NCBI GenBank assembly: GCA_009746045.1
Contig: RPFO01000667.1
Span: forward strand, 2,652,317-2,680,272
Direction: 5' to 3'
Length of the DNA: 27,956 nucleotides
DNA from: Mesostigma viride
Taxonomy: Eukaryota; Streptophyta; Mesostigmatophyceae; Mesostigmatales; Mesostigmataceae
In this document: positions 9,684 to 19,218 of the stretch, one piece after another
Numbering within the stretch: the stretch's first letter is position 1
Layout of the letters: the number at the start of each line of letters is the position of its first letter
Notes under the pieces: generated by a model
What the model saw: only the letters and a program-made list of their open reading frames with translations
What the model was told of the DNA's origin: nothing
The model's database searches: none
Translations under genes and position numbers: made by a program

Positions 9684-11103
9684 TTAACGCAAAGTCACTA
9701 AAGCAAATAGGCAGTGAGAACATTCTACAAAAGAGCTCTTAGTTCGGGCTTTATAGAAGTAGTACCTGCCTGTTAAAAATTGGAACAAGGATACGGTTCC
9801 GGCATCCGTTTATTCCGAAGCCGGTACGGGCAAGGCTAGGGAACCGGCGTGGGAATGTCGCGTCCGTGATCTATCACGTCCGCAATTCAGATTTTAGCGT
9901 AATTCTGACGTCCGCAGCCTTGTGCGGGTTGCTATACCGCGGCCCGGTACTGACGCCGCGGATCTCAGTTGTACTCACGCGCCAAGTCCGCTGAATTTGC
10001 TGACGGAACTTTTGGGCGGACCTGAATTTCACTGACATTCGTCACAAGGGCAGTTTGCCGAATGCTGGTACACAGCAAGCCGGCGAGGCACTGAGCAGAT
10101 GTGCAATTTCAGGATGTCAACGTGGGACGCGAGACACAAATGCACGGAAGCCCCAGGCGGTGCCTGGCATGGCCGATAGATTTGCCCTTGTATATTTGTG
10201 TTCGTTTGACAGTTAAAGCTTGAAGTTTAGCTTGTCGGAAATTAGACAATTTTATGATTGGCTGATGTCTAAAGTGGCGCTAGGGGCGCCAGCCGCCAGG
10301 TTTGAGCTTTGAGCAGTATAGAAGGATGAGCAACGAACCATGGTGGTCGTTGTTCGTCCGTTTCTCTCCCTCACAACTGGTTTGTTGTCTTCATGGGGTG
10401 AAATAGTTCGAGCAGCCCGGAGCAGCCCCCGTGAGTGGTTGCATGCAGTCAGTTGCCATGAGGATGGACTGACGGATATGACAATGTATTGGTTTTGTTA
10501 AGAATGTGTGTAAGACTGAGAACGAGACAAGGGGCAGGGCCTTCGGGCACCCTGGTCGTCGTTGGCAAGAATGCCAGTAGGAACTAGGTCGGGAACACAC
10601 GCGCACTGCCGCCACAAGGGGCCTGCAGTGGCGTCAACCAAGGGACCTCACAGCTGCTCTTATAACTACAACATTACAACTCGACACTCTTTGTAATTCG
10701 TCACGTATCTCATTGGAATTGAAATGTCTTTTGGTTGCTTTAATGATAAAGCATGGTCTCAAGAATCGGCTGGTTGGGCCGGATTGCCTGTCATGAAGGT
10801 GGCGGTGCCATAAAGGACCGCACCTTTCATTATCATTTTTAGGTGGCATATCTCACACATGATTACTGCTGATAATGGATGCATTCCAAGTAGCGGTAAT
10901 GACCAGTCCAGGATGATATGGCACGCAAACGCGACAGGAATAAACTGAACTGAACATAACTGAAATAAAGGCCGTTATGGTGCCGTAAAATAGCCGCATG
11001 ACGACAGTGCGGTTCCAAACGTTCAACTTCGCGCCCTACCTCTCTTAACCGTTACCTGGTAGATCGTTGGTCCAACGAGCGAAAAATTAAGAAAGGTTGC
11101 GAT
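9684..11103. other. Intergenic or unclassified repeat DNA
   Basis: About 1.4 kb with no convincing gene. The part 9780-10140 is GC-rich and has several CGTCCG-containing motifs. The stretch 10190-10400 contains GGCGCTAGGGGCGCC and a TATAGAAGG followed by a pyrimidine-rich leader, which could be a promoter or an LTR fragment, but I could not define ends. Confidence 0.3.
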
Positions 11104-11216
11104 TAGGCAACGCGACCTTGCACCTAGCCGCACCCATGAACGCCTTCAGCAGCCATGTTAGGCAACACAACCCTGCACCTAGCCGCACCATTCCATAAAC
11201 GCCTTCATCAGCCATG
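11104..11216 (+). repeat. Tandem duplication of a 55-58 bp unit
   Basis: Both copies run from TAGGCAAC through CACCTAGCCGCACC to GCCTTCA and AGCCATG (11104-11158 and 11159-11216). The second copy is interrupted exactly at its end by the CACTA element. The first copy therefore shows the empty insertion site. Confidence 0.8.
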
Positions 11217-11360
11217 CACTATACTATAAATTTATGGCCCGTACACGTATACGGAAATTTTTACGGGCCGTAAATTTTACGTTCGTACGCATATACTTAC
11301 CACTCGTATACTGGCCGTAAAATTTACTACCGTATACTTTTTCTCGTATACGGCAGTAAA
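11217..11360 (+). repeat. Left terminal inverted repeat and first subterminal motifs of the CACTA element
   Basis: CACTA terminus followed by alternating GGCCCGTA, GTATACG and CGTAAATTTTACG motifs. The inner part is palindromic, with TTTACGGGCC-like half-sites in both orientations. Confidence 0.8.
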
Positions 11361-11575
11361 GTTTACGGTAGTAAATTTTACGGCCAGTATACGAGAAACA
11401 ATTTACGGTAGTAAATTTTACGGCCAGTATACGAGAAACAATTTACGGTAGTAAATGTTACGGCCAGTATACGAGAAAAAATTTACGGTAGTAAATTTTA
11501 CGGCCAGTATACTAGAAAAAGTATACGGTAGTAAAAGTTTACGGCCAGTATACTGGACAAGTATACGGGCCGTAA
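11361..11575 (+). repeat. Subterminal 40-bp tandem array (left)
   Basis: Exact 40-bp periodicity: units begin at 11361, 11401, 11441, 11481 and 11521, each built from TTTACGGTAGTAAA, TTTTACGGCCAGTATACGAG and an A-rich spacer. The first four units differ by a few substitutions; the fifth is diverged. Confidence 0.9.
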
Positions 11576-11898
11576 CCTTGTGATTTGTCCAACCTAGTGT
11601 ATTGTGATTTGCGTTGTCATTTGACTTCATGGAAACATCATGTGGCAATAATTCAAATTAATTAATCAATTATCAATCATTCAAATTAATGAAGAAACAC
11701 ATTATACTACTAAGAAACACACTAGTTGAATTAACCCTTATCAATCATTCAAATTTCCCAGAGCATCAGCTCAACGACGTACGCGAAAATATGCCGAGCT
11801 ATGGCTGCCGAGAATGCTCATAACTTTCGACTCAGGCCATGAAATTTAGTCGGGTTTGTTGCATTCGACTCGTCTTCTGATGACAAACACGCTGGTAT
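11576..11898. other. AT-rich CACTA interior, no gene seen
   Basis: AT-rich sequence with a repeated TCAATCATTCAAATT (11673 and 11741) and AAGAAACACA (11692 and 11712). No protein-like frame. Confidence 0.45.
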
Positions 11899-11904
11899 AA
11901 TTTC

Positions 11905-12153
11905 CGGCAGCTATCGTCCCCGATTTCGTACGTTCTCGACCTCGGCCTGCCCAGCAGATATCGCTATTTTCGACTCGATATGGCGGCATTCCCTTCGTGA
12001 ATAGCACGCCTGCGCCCCCCGCCCCAGCATTCGACATCTTCCCCGTAGCTATGGAGGCCCCAACAACACCTGCCGCCCCAGAAACCCGGTCGCTGGACGA
12101 CGTTCTTGCCGCAGCCAGCCCTTTCGTCAGCATCGCTCCCGCCGCTCCCAAGT
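11905..12153 (+). pseudogene. Coding-like C-terminal fragment carried by the CACTA element
   Basis: A frame without its own clear start runs for about 83 codons to TAG at 12151-12153. It is rich in Pro and Ala with an ordered, exon-like pattern (TPAPPAPAFDIFPVAM, ETRSLDDVLAAASPFVSIAP). It stops immediately before the first unit of the purine-rich satellite. Composition differs from all surrounding DNA. It could be the last exon of a captured host gene or a stub of a transposon protein; I do not recognise the family. Confidence 0.3.
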
Positions 12154-12161
12154 AGCTCTTT

Positions 12162-13155
12162 GAACTTAAGTAATGCAACGAGGGAGGGAAGCTAAGCAAG
12201 GGAGGGGAGGAAAGCTACTAAGGGAGAGGGAGGAAAGGGAAGGGCATTAAGCTATGGGATATGGGAGGGGAGGGGAAGGAAGCTAAAGGAACTTAGGTAA
12301 TGCAAGGAAGGAGGGAAGCTAAGAAAGTGAGGGGAGGAAAGCTACTAAGGGAGAGGGAGGAAAGGGAAGGGCATTAAGCTATGGGATATGGGAGGGGAGG
12401 GGAAGGAAGCTAAAGGAACTTAGGTAATGCAAGGAAGGAGGGAAGCTAAGAAAGGGAAGGGGAGGAAAGTTACCAAGGGAGAGGGAGGAAAGGGGAGGGA
12501 AGCTAAGAAAGGGAAGGGGAGGAAAGTTACTAAGGGAGAGTGAGGAAAGGGGAGGGAAGCTAAGATGGGAGGGGAGGGGAAGGAAGCTAAAGGAACTTCG
12601 GTAATGCAAGGAAGCCCCCAAGCTAAGAAAGGGAAGGGGAGGAAAGCTACTTAGAAGGGAGAGGGAGGAAAGGGGAGGGAAGCTAAGGGATGGGAGGGGA
12701 GAGGAAGGAAGCTAAAGGAACTTAGGTAATGCAAGGAAGGAGGGAAGCTAAGAAAGGGAAGGGGAGGAAAGCTACTAAGGGAGAGGGACGAAAGGGGAGG
12801 GAAGCTCAGGCGTGGGAGGGGAGGGGAAGGAAGCTAAAGGATCTTAGGTGCTGCAAGGAAGGAGGGAAGCTAAGAAAGGGAAGGGGAGGAAAGCTACTAA
12901 GGGAGAGGGACGAAAGGGGAGGGCATTAAGCTATGGGATATGGGAGGGGAGGGGAAGGAAGCTAAAGGAACTTAGGTAATGCAAGGAAGGAGGGAAGCTA
13001 AGAAAGGGAGGGGAGGAAAGCTACAAAGGGAGAGGGAGGAAAGGGAAGGGCATTAAGCTATGGGATATGGGAGGGGAGGGGAAGGAAGCTATAGGAACTT
13101 AAGTAATGCAAGGAAGGAGGGAAGCTAAGAAGGGAGGGGAGGGGAGGGAAGCTAG
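12162..13155 (+). repeat. Purine-rich satellite with a 127-bp unit
   Basis: Units start with GAACTTAGGTAATGCAAGGA at 12162, 12289, 12416, 12593, 12718, 12840, 12968 and 13095. Spacings are 127, 127, 177, 125, 122, 128 and 127. Each unit is built of smaller GGAGGGGAGGAAAGCTA-type words, and the plus strand is nearly all purine. The 177-bp unit carries an extra internal block. Open frames through it are repeat translations, not genes. Confidence 0.92.
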
Positions 13156-13156
13156 C

Positions 13157-14560
13157 GGCCCACATGCATCTCTCCCTCGACAAGGAACAAGCGCATGCAC
13201 CCACCCACCCCACATGCACCCCTCCCTTTACAAGAAACAAGCATGTGGGCCCACCTACTGCAATGCATCCCTCCCTTGATAAAGAACACACACATGCACC
13301 CACCCACCGCGCATGCATCCCTCCCTTGACAAGGAAGAAGCATGTGCACCCACCCACCCCACCTGCGTCCCTCCCTTGACAAGGAACAATTTCATGCACC
13401 CACCCACCCACATGCATCTCTACCTTGACAAGGAACAAGAGCATGCACCTACCCACCGCGCATGCATCCCTCCCTTGACAAGGAACAAGCATGTGTACCC
13501 ACCCACCCCACATGCATCCATCCCTTTACAAGAAACAAGCACGTGAACCCACCTAATGCACAAGCATCCCTCCCTTGATAAGGAACAAGCACGTGCACCC
13601 ACCCACCCCACATGCATCCCTCCCTCGACAAGGAACAAGCGCGTGCACCCACCCACCCCACATGCACCCCTCCCTTTACAAGAAACAAGCATGTGGGCCC
13701 ACCTACCCCACATGCATCCCTCCCTTGATAAAGAACACACACATGCACCCACCCACCGCGCATGCATCCCTCCCTTGACAAGGAAGAAGCATGTGCACCC
13801 ACCCACCCCACCTGCGTCCCTCCCTTGACAAGGAACAATTTCATGCACCCACCCACCCACATGCATCTCTACCTTGACAAGGAACAAGAGCATGCACCTA
13901 CCCACCGCGCATGCATCCCTCCCTTGACAAGGAACAAGCATGTGTACCCACCCACCCCACATGCATCCATCCCTTTACAAGAAACAAGCACGTGAACCCA
14001 CCTAATGCACAAGCATCCCTCCCTTGATAAGGAACAAGCACGTGCACCCACCCACCCCACATGCATCCCTCCCTCGACAAGGAACAAGCGCATGCACCCA
14101 CCCACCCCACATGCATCCCTCCCTTGACAAGGAACAAGCGCATGCAGCCACCCACCCCACATGCAGTCCTCCCTTTACAAGAAACAAGCACGTGCACCCA
14201 CCTACTGCACATGCACCCCTCCCTTGACAAGGAACAAGCGCGTGCACCCACCCACCCCACATGCATCCCTCCCTTGACAAGGAACAAGCGCGTGCACTCA
14301 CCCACCCCACATGCATCCCTCCTTTGACAAGGAAAAAGCACGTGCAACCACCCACCCCACGTGCATCCCTCCCTTGACAAGGAACAAGCACTTGCACTCA
14401 GCCACCCCACATGCATCCCTCCTTTGACAGGAAAAAGCACTTGCACTCACCCACCCCACATGCATCCCTCCCTTGACAGGGAAAAAGTGCGTTCACCCAC
14501 CCACCCACACGCATTCCTCTCTTGACAACGAACAAGCACGTGAACCTACCTACCCACTAG
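13157..14560 (+). repeat. 51-bp minisatellite with a ~448-bp higher-order duplication
   Basis: The unit is CACATGCATCCCTCCCTTGA, then CAAGGAACAAGC, then a GTGCACCCACCCACCCC-like block: 51 bp, or exactly 17 codons. This keeps several frames open on both strands and gives false 17-residue repeat proteins. Beyond the unit, 13241-13600 recurs at 13689-14049 (offset 448-449) with the same variant units in the same order, so a block of about nine units was duplicated. The last units (after 14300) are more diverged. Confidence 0.92.
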
Positions 14561-15479
14561 CATGGCACGAAGGCATACCATACAATAGCATGGCGTTGCC
14601 AAAGCGAAAGAAGAGATCTCGGTGGGGAGAAATTGCCCAGCAAAACTGACAACCATGCAAGGCAAAAAACTTGAATAACTTACAGTGGACATCGGCACAT
14701 AATGAGTAGCCCAGATGTGCCGGGTGTAGAGTAAACGAGGCCGAAAATGTCGCGTAACTCAAAGGCATCTTTAGTAGCCTGTCAAGCGACGGGAACGAGT
14801 GGATTCCTGAAGAATGGCAAAAGACATTAAGTCGACTGCCATACATAAAAGATAGAGAATCAGTAGTACACAGCTCCCCTCATGGAGCAGTAAGCAAATG
14901 AGCGATGATTAACAAAGTGTGAGACAGATAGTCTATGCGACTCCTTGCGACTAAACGTGGCATGCATATGCGGGCGCTGATTAGGAACATTGGCTTACTT
15001 TGTTTAGCGTAATGAGATTGCAGTAGCTTCGTGAAATGCCGCATGCGCACGATGTCACGAAATTTAATTTTCCTTTAGGAACAAAGACGAACAAATTGAT
15101 GTAGCTGGCTAAGGACTACGCCATGGTAGGCTAGCTGTATCGGAGAGAGCGCTGTAGATGGCTGGAAAAATGATAACTCAATCATGCTAAACTGCGGCTC
15201 CAAAGGCTTGTTCTAGTGCGCCTTTGGCTTTCTTCTTCTTCAGGCGCAATAAGCCCGCGATTCTTTTTTAGTCCAAATATTCTTTCACCACTACTGACCG
15301 GCTGGCGACTGCAAATCGGCATGGCCGGCTAATTATGAGGCAAGCGTTGCAAGGGCAGACGCTTGTGATCGTTGATAAATTCGAAAAATCGTTCTCGCCC
15401 GGCGCGGCGGTTCACAACTCCCCACCTGCAAACTCGACTAGCACAGGTACGGGGGCGTTCCTGAAACCAGTCCCGTACA
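14561..15479. other. CACTA interior between satellites, no gene recognised
   Basis: Ordinary mixed-composition DNA. Frames of 98 codons on the minus strand (14550-14846) and 84-86 codons near 15330-15595 exist but show no family motif. Confidence 0.35.
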
Positions 15480-15780
15480 CGCAACCGTTCTATCCGGCCC
15501 TCGGCAAATATAGAATCTCTGCTGCACTTCCGCGGCGTGGGACACAACAACAACAACAACAACTTCCGCGGCGTGGGATTCAACTAACTAACTAACTAAC
15601 TTCCGCGGCGTGGGAACCAACAACAAGAACAAGAACAAGAACAAGAACAACACGCAACCGCTCTGTGCCGTACCTAGAACGGGACAAGTACAAAACCGTA
15701 TCGGCCAGTATAGATTCTCTGCTGCCCATGTGCGGCGTGGGACACAACAACAACAACAACAACAACAAGACCGTAACCGG
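15475..15780 (+). repeat. Simple repeats around a duplicated CGGCGTGGGA motif
   Basis: (CAA)n, (AACT)n and (AACAAG)n tracts are each preceded by TTCCGCGGCGTGGGA or a close variant (about 15528, 15565, 15600, 15732). A larger diverged duplication is also visible: GCAACCG...TATAGAATCTCTGCTGC near 15481-15525 matches GCAACCG...TATAGATTCTCTGCTGC near 15654-15725. Confidence 0.8.
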
Positions 15781-15889
15781 GGTCCGTTTCGGTTACGGCC
15801 CCGTACTAGGCTCGGTTCGGTGTACGCGGCGTGTACGTAGCGTGACATTAATTCTAGTGGACGCCAAGTGGACGTAAAAAATGGCCTGT

Positions 15890-16330
15890 AAGGCATACGA
15901 CACAAAGTATACTTGCCGTAGATGTTACGGCCCGTATACTTTGTGTCGTTTACGGTAGTAAATTTACTGCAGCATACGACACAAAGTATACGGGCCGTAA
16001 AGTTTACGGCCCGTATACTTTTTGTCGTATACTAAAGTAAAATTTACTAAAGTATACGACAAAAAGTATACGGTAGTAATTTTTACGGCCCGTATACTTT
16101 TTTTCGTATACTAAAGTAAAATTTACTTAAGTATACGACAAAAAGTATACGGGCCGTAAAGTTTACTAAAGTATACGACAAAAAGTATACGGGCCGTAAG
16201 TTTTACGGCCCGTATACTTTTTGTCGTATATTGAAGTAAAGTTTACGTACCGTATACGGAGCCCGTATACGTTTACGGGCCGTATACGGGGCCCGTATAC
16301 GTGTACGGGCCGTAAGTTTATAGTGTAGTG
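15890..16330 (-). repeat. Right subterminal array and terminal inverted repeat of the CACTA element
   Basis: Dense alternating motifs GTATACGACAAAAAGTATAC, GGGCCGTAAAGTTTACGGCC and ACTAAAGTAAAATTTACT in both orientations, ending in the CACTA terminus (TAGTG at 16326-16330). The words match the left array (GTATACG, CGTAAA, GGCCCGTA), though the right array is more palindromic and uses a GACAAAAAG spacer. Confidence 0.88.
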
Positions 16331-16426
16331 TGTTAGGGCGGAATAGACACGGCATTTCCACTTTGGGATTCGCACTAGTCAAGTCACTTGCTCAGATAGT
16401 ATATCACTAGCTCTGACCCGCCTTCA

Positions 16427-16809
16427 AGCGGTTTGGTAGTGCAGGGGCTGTGTGTGGTTCTACCAAACGACTTTCAGAAATATGTGCCTACTCCATGGCC
16501 CCATCGGGGCAAGTAGCGGGGGCGCTTGCAGAATGTAAGTGATGCTGCGCCTATACCGAACCCCGTCTTTGCCGCTATGAACCATGACTCCGGACGGAGC
16601 TGCGATGACGTAAAGATGGTTGAAGGTCGCGGGTTGCTGTTCTGTAGTTGCCCTGATGCTGTTCTGTAGTGCTCCGATTGATGTGAGCTGATAGCGGACT
16701 CTTCAATACCTTGAGTTTTGCACGTGCTCACGAGGGGCCATGGAGTAGGCACATATTTCTCAAAGTCGTTTGGTAAAACCACACACAGCCGCTGCACTAC
16801 CAAACCGCT
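16427..16809. mobile_element. Foldback/MITE-like element with 76-bp inverted arms
   Basis: 16427-16502 and the reverse complement of 16734-16809 match at 73 of 76 positions, opening AGCGGTTTGGTAGTGCAG. The loop is about 230 bp. No transposase is present. No clear target duplication could be set because both ends share extra bases. Arms cover most of the element, as in foldback or Mutator-like MITEs. Confidence 0.8.
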
Positions 16810-16940
16810 CGCGTGGCAAGAGCCGCAGTGCTGGCGAGTCCATGGCAGCGGCTAGTGTCAGCGCATCGAGCCCTGATGACATAGCTAGTGTTTCGTCGTT
16901 CAGCAGCAACGGTGAGGCATGCATTCCCTCACAAAGGAGA

Positions 16941-16948
16941 AGTGAGAG
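16941..16948. repeat. 8-bp target site duplication of the hAT element, left copy
   Basis: AGTGAGAG, repeated perfectly at 18462-18469. Confidence 0.9.
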
Positions 16949-17120
16949 CAGTGTACAGGCATACGGCGTATAATACGCCGTACGATGCGTATTATACGTC
17001 ATACGCAAGATTTGCGTATTAAAATGGGCAAAAAAATACGCACGGCGTATTTTTTGCTTTTTTTGCGTATTGCGTATTTTTTGCGTATTTTGTGCGTATT
17101 TTTTTGCGTATGAACCGTGT
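16949..17120 (+). repeat. hAT left subterminal GCGTATT repeats
   Basis: The words GCGTATT and TGCGTATTTTT occur about eight times in 170 bp, several in palindromes such as GGCGTATAATACGCC (16964-16978). The right end (18370-18461) carries CCGTACGATTGCGTATTGCG and related words. These are likely transposase binding sites. Confidence 0.75.
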
Positions 17121-17424
17121 TCGAAGTAGCTTCTGGCATCATTTTGGAGGGCACGTGGAGCCGGAACTAGACTGAGGCTACCTGTAACTCCGCGACAAAT
17201 AAACGGGCGTGCAGGTGCCAAGCTGGCCGTGTACGACTGTACTTTTACATGCATTGCTGCAGATTGCTGCGTGTCGGACTAAGGTCTAGGAGACGAAGGA
17301 CGAGGAGATTAGGTGATGATATTATGTTGTCTGCCAACAAGGGCGCGCATCTGGCACCTAACATTTAATCGTAGCACAATTGACATCCAGGCACCATGGC
17401 TAGCGACGGTGATGGTGCGGGTCT

Positions 17425-17538
17425 ATGGAACACGATGATGATGGGGGTGACGAGATGCAGGCCGTATTCGAGACTTTCTGGACACACATCGTGAAAGAAC
17501 AGACTCTCAACAAGAAAGGGCAGCCGACAGGTAACTAA
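17425..17538 (+). pseudogene. Possible transposase N-terminal fragment in the hAT element
   Basis: A 37-codon frame starts ATGGAACACGATGATG and gives an acidic lead followed by FETFWTHIVKEQTLNKKGQP. The W-x-H-I/F-x-K pattern recalls the start of BED-type zinc fingers found at the N-terminus of hAT transposases. It is followed by a GTAACT that could be a splice donor. The Cys/His half of a BED finger was not found with confidence downstream. Confidence 0.25.
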
Positions 17539-18365
17539 AAGCTCAGTGACGTGCACACTTTTGGATGCAAAATTCTCGGGTTCTACCACCCGAGCAAGGC
17601 TACCACCCGAGCAAGGCTAGCACCCGCCATATCATGGGCGCCACGTATGCGAAGGAGGCAAGAGTGAGCGAGTGCAAGAGGCCGCCGGAGGCATTGCGTC
17701 GCAGGCTGCGGGGTATTTGGTGTGACTCGCGATGCACATAAATGCCTTATTTAGCCATGCCGGCTGCTGCTAGCCAGCCACCGTACCATATGTGTTAATG
17801 GTTTAGGGAAGCTGGGTCAGGTTGCTGGCATGCATGGTATCCTGCACGCTAGCCACATTGTTGGCAGCCCGCATGGATTCTTGCTTCATGTAGATCAATA
17901 TTGCATGGTGGCCTACCACGAGTAGGCAAGATGTCCGTTTCTGGCCTAATGTCTTATTACTTTTGGCAAGTTGGCCAACTGACCGTGTGCTGTATTTCAG
18001 TCTTAGTATATAGCAATTCCATGCTGCCAGAGATGACGTGGTTTTAAGTTCAACCTACAGTAATGGTGGCAGCAATCTCTATACCTCTGCAAGTGTCATT
18101 GCGCATGCATATCTGCTTGTGTTATTATCTTTTTCAGGTGTGCACTGATTGTGCATACAACTTTGTTATGGTGTGCTTTTAACAGACTTAACAATTAAAC
18201 AGGACAATGCTTGTACTTGTAAGCAGCAACGGTAATGCCAATGTCATGAGATGATGTGTCACATACAGGCATGTGGTGCATTGCAAGAACACAAAGAAAA
18301 CATGCCTGATTGGTCAGAATGTTGAGGAACCCCCTGAACCATTATAAAAACAGCATTTTCAAGAG
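17539..18365. other. hAT interior, non-coding
   Basis: Contains a short direct repeat, TACCACCCGAGCAAGGCTA at about 17583 and 17601. No further protein-like frame; the later half is AT-rich and resembles untranslated or intron sequence. Confidence 0.4.
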
Positions 18366-18734
18366 TCGCCGTACGATTTGCGTATAATACCCCGTACAAG
18401 CGTATGATACCCAATACCCATGGGCCCCGTACGATTGCGTATTGCGTATGCCTGTTCACTGAGTGAGAGGCAGCGTGCTGTAGTAAATTATGCGGACAAC
18501 TCCGACCGTGCTGCATACACTGATGAGGAGTGGCATTGATTATATTTCTGGCAATGATGCCTGTAATGTAACTTGTTGTGTGCTTGTCGCACTGCATTAT
18601 CAAGGAGACAGCCAGCGCAGGCCAGAAATCGGGAGAATCCGGACCATGCATTATATTTCTTTATTTCCAATGAACATGTGTGTCAACTGCATCATTTCTG
18701 CATCCACATATAATGCATAAGTGTCCTGTCTTCA

Positions 18735-19135
18735 TGTCCTTGAGAGTTCTCAAGTGTCATGCTCAGTGTCCTGATTTTCCTGATTTTTTGTGCCATGCTC
18801 AGTGTCCTGATTTTCCTGTTTTTTTTTTATTCAGCGGGTTTTCTCAAGATCTTGAGATTTTTTGTGTTGTTCCGACATTTTTCTCAGGATCTCAGGATTT
18901 TCTCAGGATTCTCAGTGTTTCTCAGTGTGTGGCGAGACGCATCTCAGGCACTTCTCAAGATTCTCAGGAGAAAGTCCTGATATAATCTCAGGAATCCTGA
19001 GAAAAATCTCAGGTTTTCTCAGGATTCTCAGGATTTCTTGAGAAAAAAATCAGGAAATCTCAGGAATTCTGAGCAAAATCTCAGGAATCCTGAGGAAAAA
19101 ATCAGGAATCTCAGGAATTCTGAGATTTTTCTCAG
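18735..19135. repeat. TCTCAGGA/TCCTGAGA array
   Basis: Nearly every 10-20 bases carries CTCAGGA, TCCTGA or the palindrome CTCAGGAATCCTGAG. A direct repeat CATGCTCAGTGTCCTGATTT occurs near 18756 and 18791. In the first half the words sit in T-rich spacers, and in the second half in A-rich spacers, giving a loose inverted organisation. It lies just beyond a possible minus-strand LTR start at 19218, so it may be LTR sequence. Confidence 0.7.
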
Positions 19136-19198
19136 GATCCGACTTCCTAGTGTCGGCGCCGTTCGACCGGGGCGGATAATTTAATACCACGAATGGCA

Positions 19199-19218
19199 TG
19201 TTGCATCCGTGCAACACA
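19199..19218 (-). repeat. Possible start of a minus-strand 3' LTR
   Basis: Read on the minus strand, TGTGTTGCACGGATGCAACA follows a G-run. It opens TGT and folds into TGTTGCA/TGCAACA, just as the 700-bp LTR at 889 opens TGTAAC and folds with GTTACA. The LTR would run leftward through the CTCAGGA array. No second copy lies in the window, so this is a candidate only. Confidence 0.4.

Larger units (their letters stand above)
11217..16330. mobile_element. CACTA (EnSpm/CMC) transposon, non-autonomous, filled with satellites
   Basis: The left end starts CACTATACTATAAATTTATG. The right end read on the minus strand starts CACTACACTATAAACTTACG. They agree at 17 of the first 20 positions, and both continue into GGCCCGTACACGTATACGG. 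The element is flanked by TG on both sides (11215-11216 and 16331-16332). The neighbouring tandem copy gives the empty site GCCATGTTAGG, which matches the two flanks joined over one TG. Both ends carry long subterminal arrays of GTATACG/CGTAAA motifs, the arrangement CACTA transposases bind. The 4.3-kb body holds two satellites, simple repeats and a small coding-like piece, but no transposase that I can see. Which end is 5' cannot be told. Confidence 0.85.
16949..18461. mobile_element. hAT-type DNA transposon, non-autonomous, 1513 bp
   Basis: The left end CAGTGTACAGGCATACG and the right end (minus strand) CAGTGAACAGGCATACG match at 16 of 17 positions. The ends begin CAGTG, as usual for hAT elements. 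An identical 8-bp duplication AGTGAGAG flanks both sides, the hallmark length for the superfamily. Both subterminal zones repeat TGCGTATT and CCGTACGAT words. The element is far too short for a full hAT transposase; only a small possible N-terminal exon was noticed at 17425-17538. Confidence 0.9.

Noticed and set aside
12379-12929. Frames of Ser/Phe/Pro/Leu or Lys/Arg/Gly/Glu repeats
   Set aside because: Translations of the purine-rich satellite on its two strands.
13058-14446. Many overlapping frames of 70-180 codons on both strands
   Set aside because: They are translations of the 51-bp minisatellite, whose unit is a multiple of three. Several frames on both strands are open at once, which a real gene would not show.
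14550-14846. 98-codon minus-strand frame in the CACTA interior
   Set aside because: Cys/Phe/His/Ser-rich without a recognisable domain; ends in the satellite edge and looks like chance.
18519-18540. CTGATGAG word suggesting a hammerhead ribozyme
   Set aside because: No matching GAAA core with closing stems follows at a suitable distance.
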